This document shows, in pieces, positions 62,037 to 64,000 of a stretch of DNA of 64,000 nucleotides. The stretch is from the NCBI GenBank assembly GCA_017442535.1, contig JAFRZL010000049.1, positions 18,597 to 82,596 of the forward strand. Reading direction: 5' to 3'. This DNA comes from Bacillota bacterium. Lineage in GTDB: Bacteria; Bacillota; Clostridia; Lachnospirales; Bianqueaceae. The notes beneath the pieces are model-generated. The model searched no databases and was not told the DNA's origin. It was given only the letters and a program-made list of their open reading frames with translations. A program made the position numbers and the translations under genes. Positions within the stretch are counted from its first letter, which is position 1; every line of letters starts with the position of its first letter.

Positions 62037-62515
62037 CGACTTGTGTCTATCCGGGCAGCTTTGATCCGCTGACCAAAGGTCACCTGGACATCATCGAAAG
62101 AGGCGCCAAGCTGGCGGACCAATTGGTGGTCGGTATTCTGGTCAATGCCAATAAGCAGCCGATGTTTACGCTGGAGGAAAGGATGCGGATCATGCGCGCA
62201 GCGATTTCGCATCTGTCTAATGTTAAGATCGTCCCCTTTGACGGCCTTCTGGTGGATTTCCTGAAGGAGCAGGGGGCCAAAACCGTGGTCCGCGGACTGC
62301 GGGCGGTTTCGGATTTTGAGTATGAACTGCAGATGGCGCAGGCCAATCGCGACCTGTATCCCGAAATGGAAACGATTTTCCTCGTCACCAACGTGCAGTA
62401 TTCATTCATCAGTTCATCCGTAGTTAAGGATATTCTGAGGCATGGCGGCGACATCAGCCACCTGGTGCCCCGTGCATCTTTAGAAGTAATTGAATCAATC
62501 ACAGGAGGGAAGTAA
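62033..62515 (+). CDS. coaD: Phosphopantetheine adenylyltransferase
   Basis: 160 residues, TTG start overlapping the rsmD stop codon, with GAGGAG upstream. Nucleotidyltransferase motifs: YPGSFDPLTKGHLDII (T/HxGH), VVRGLRAVSDFEYELQMAQ, and YSFISSSVVKDI (the ISSS motif). It transfers AMP to 4'-phosphopantetheine in the fourth step of CoA synthesis. Length is standard. Confidence 0.96.
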   Translation: MTTCVYPGSFDPLTKGHLDIIERGAKLADQLVVGILVNANKQPMFTLEERMRIMRAAISHLSNVKIVPFDGLLVDFLKEQGAKTVVRGLRAVSDFEYELQMAQANRDLYPEMETIFLVTNVQYSFISSSVVKDILRHGGDISHLVPRASLEVIESITGGK

Positions 62516-62516
62516 A

Positions 62517-63077
62517 ATGGCAGTGGATCGTCAAATGGAAATCGAAGAGCTGCTGAACGCGATCAATGATATTCTGGAGCAGGCGAAAGGCGTCCCCTTC
62601 AGCGAGAAGGTCATGGTAGAGCGTAACGAGATCATGGAGATGACCAACGAAATCCGTCGTCGTCTGCCGCAGGAACTGGAGCATTCCCGGTATGTCCTTG
62701 AGGAGAAGGAGCGCATCCTGGCCGACGCGCATAAAGAAGCTGACGCGATCAAGGCGGCCGCCGAGGAAGAGCGCAATAACATGATCAATGAACACGAAAT
62801 CACCAAGCGTGCTTATGAGCAAGCTGAGGAAATCGTGGAGGCATCCAAGAAAGTAGCCCGCGACATGAAGATCGGCGCCAAAGAATATGCCGACGATCTG
62901 CTGCAGCAGGTCGACGAACAGATGAAGCGCATGGGCGACTTCACTTCCGCATCCATCGATTCGATTCTCAAAGATTACGAGGCCAACATCAAGAACTTCA
63001 ACACCGGTCTTGAGCAGAAGCGTCAGATCCTCCAGCAGAACCGCAAGGAGCTGAATGTCAGCCGCACGGCCAACTGA
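62517..63077 (+). CDS. Coiled-coil protein of unknown function beside coaD
   Basis: 186 residues, almost entirely helical and highly charged (EELLNAINDILEQAK, EEKERILADAHKEADAIKAA, YEQAEEIVEASKKVARDM, NTGLEQKRQILQQNRKEL), without signal peptide or membrane helix. Similar proteins follow coaD in many Clostridia and resemble DivIVA/ATPase-stalk type coiled coils; no function is established that I know. AGGAGG precedes the ATG at 62517, one base after the coaD stop. Confidence 0.78.
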   Translation: MAVDRQMEIEELLNAINDILEQAKGVPFSEKVMVERNEIMEMTNEIRRRLPQELEHSRYVLEEKERILADAHKEADAIKAAAEEERNNMINEHEITKRAYEQAEEIVEASKKVARDMKIGAKEYADDLLQQVDEQMKRMGDFTSASIDSILKDYEANIKNFNTGLEQKRQILQQNRKELNVSRTAN

Positions 63078-63094
63078 TCGTCCGAGGGTACCTG

Positions 63095-63595
63095 ATGGAA
63101 TCCATTATTAACTGGTTTACGCAAACCCTCGCGGGGATCCCCAAGGAAGCCATCATTCTGATCATCTCCATGATGCCGATCCTTGAACTCCGCGGCGGGC
63201 TCATCGCGGCGACCTTATTAGGAGTGCCTTATCTTAAGGCACTTTTGATATGCATGATCGGCAACATCATCCCCATTCCCTTCGTCCTGTGGCTCATCAC
63301 ACCGATTTTCAACTGGCTGAAACAGCGCAATTTCCTGAAAGGCCTGGTGGAAAAAATCGAGCAGCGCACCATGGACAAGAGCCAGCGCGTTCAAAAGTAC
63401 GAATTCTGGGGCCTGTTCCTCTTCGTCGGCATCCCGCTGCCGGGCACCGGCGCCTGGACCGGCTCGCTGATCGCCGCCATGCTGAACATCAAACACCGCA
63501 AGGCCATCATCGCGATCCTGCTGGGCCTCATCCTCGCCGCCGCGATCATGAGCTTCTTCACCTACGGCCTGCCCTGGCTGTTACAGAATATCTGA
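63095..63595 (+). CDS. Small multidrug export protein family (COG2426)
   Basis: 166 residues, about four to five helices. The conserved blocks are MMPILELRGGLIAATLLG, IGNIIPIPFVLW, and FLFVGIPLPGTGAWTGSLIA, which identify the Sm_multidrug_ex family (DedA-related). Despite the name, transport of drugs is poorly supported for this family; membrane lipid or ion roles are possible. It starts 17 bases after the coiled-coil gene. Confidence 0.85.
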   Translation: MESIINWFTQTLAGIPKEAIILIISMMPILELRGGLIAATLLGVPYLKALLICMIGNIIPIPFVLWLITPIFNWLKQRNFLKGLVEKIEQRTMDKSQRVQKYEFWGLFLFVGIPLPGTGAWTGSLIAAMLNIKHRKAIIAILLGLILAAAIMSFFTYGLPWLLQNI

Positions 63596-63612
63596 TATCG
63601 AAACATTCCCGT

Positions 63613-63676
63613 GGCCCTTTTTGGCGCCGTCCGATTGCGCACTGCGCGCGGACAGCGAAAAAAGGGCCTTTTTTGT
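63613..63676 (+). terminator. Composite terminator after the export protein gene
   Basis: GGCCCTTTTT (63613-63622) pairs with AAAAAGGGCC (63659-63668), enclosing a second stem GTCCG/CGGAC and a GC-rich tip; six T follow. Confidence 0.75.
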
Positions 63677-63712
63677 GCCTGCCGGCCGGGGGGAGGGTGC
63701 TGGGCAGGGGCA

Positions 63713-64000
63713 CTATGCACGTGCATGGAGATCAGTGGGGAAAGCTATGCACGCGCATAGGAATCAGCGGCAGACACTATGCACGCGCATAGGAATCAGC
63801 GGGAAACACTATGCGCGTGCATAGGAATCAGCAGGAAACACTATGCACGCGCATAGGAATCAGCGGGAAACACTATGCACGCGCATAGAGATCAGCGGGT
63901 AACGCTATGCACGTGCCTAGTGTTTCCCGCTGATCTCTATGCGCGTGCAGCGTGTTTCCCGCTGATTCCTATGCGCGTGCATAGGGTTTGCCGCTGATCG
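63713..64000. repeat. Tandem array of 32-bp units that inverts orientation
   Basis: Units of exactly 32 bases begin at 63713, 63745, 63777, 63809, 63841, 63873 and (partial) 63905. Each starts CTATGCACGCGCATAG, a near-perfect palindrome, followed by a spacer such as GAATCAGCGGGAAACA. From 63921 the same unit runs in the opposite direction (copies at 63921 and 63953, partial at 63985) to the window end. Units differ by a few bases, mostly paired changes in the palindrome (CACGCG versus GCGTG forms). There are no unique spacers, and 32 is not a multiple of three, so it is non-coding and not CRISPR. Confidence 0.92.

Noticed and set aside
63713..64000. CRISPR array
   Set aside because: Units are contiguous 32-bp copies with no unique spacers, they invert orientation, and no cas gene is near.

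Overview
The window looks like chromosomal DNA from a low-to-mid GC, single-membrane Firmicute, most likely a gut or rumen Clostridia member (Oscillospirales/Lachnospirales-like). This rests on strong AGGAGG ribosome sites, sigma-A promoters with 17-bp spacers, SPaseII lipoproteins, an Flp1-type Tad pilus locus, YhfC, FprA and many plant or host glycan enzymes. The lineage is an inference. No rRNA, tRNA, CRISPR array, insertion sequence or phage gene was seen.

Layout. 1-1406: a cobalamin riboswitch driving a DUF4430 protein and a truncated ECF transporter S component (minus strand), then a small membrane-anchored protein. 1544-7256: SSS symporter, TcdA, flavodiiron protein FprA and a BNR-propeller protein. 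7638-16939: a ten-gene Tad/Flp pilus operon (ATPases, F-domain platform proteins, Flp pilin, TadE-like pseudopilins, prepilin peptidase). 16967-23171: GH95, a small XRE regulator, a pectinesterase-like beta-helix protein and a lipoprotein. 23336-28618: M18 aminopeptidase, a DapA-family aldolase/lyase, another XRE regulator and a glycine-tailed lipoprotein. 28713-29065: a non-coding segment bounded by a perfect 22-bp inverted repeat. 29074-35703: a hypothetical protein, carA-carB behind a leader terminator, and a GNAT protein. 35791-43671: a divergent AraC regulator and a glucuronide locus (GPH transporter with an in-frame UGA, TM2 protein, beta-glucuronidase, GH3, HAD). 43819-47992: a CaCA antiporter, a membrane-tethered MerR regulator coupled to a YhfC protease, and a lipoprotein. 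48162-61420: a second glycan locus (Fe-ADH and PL22 leftward; sulfatase, LplB/LplC-type ABC permeases, solute-binding lipoprotein, two paralogous proteins of unknown family, and GH42 rightward). 61476-63595: rsmD, coaD, a coiled-coil protein and a small multidrug export protein. 63713-64000: a 32-bp tandem repeat array that flips orientation and runs off the window.

How the genes work together. The glycan genes suggest import of partly digested pectin, rhamnogalacturonan or glucuronide oligosaccharides and their breakdown inside the cell: none of the GH/PL/sulfatase proteins shows a signal peptide, and each major locus has its own transporter. The most unusual items are: a carbamoyl-phosphate synthase small subunit without its catalytic Cys and His; a MerR regulator with two membrane helices and a zinc ribbon, translationally coupled to a YhfC intramembrane protease; a tandem pair of ~590-residue proteins that may be a new glycoside-active family; a regulator gene whose transcript may end before its stop codon; the 22-bp inverted-repeat element; and the inverted 32-bp repeat array.
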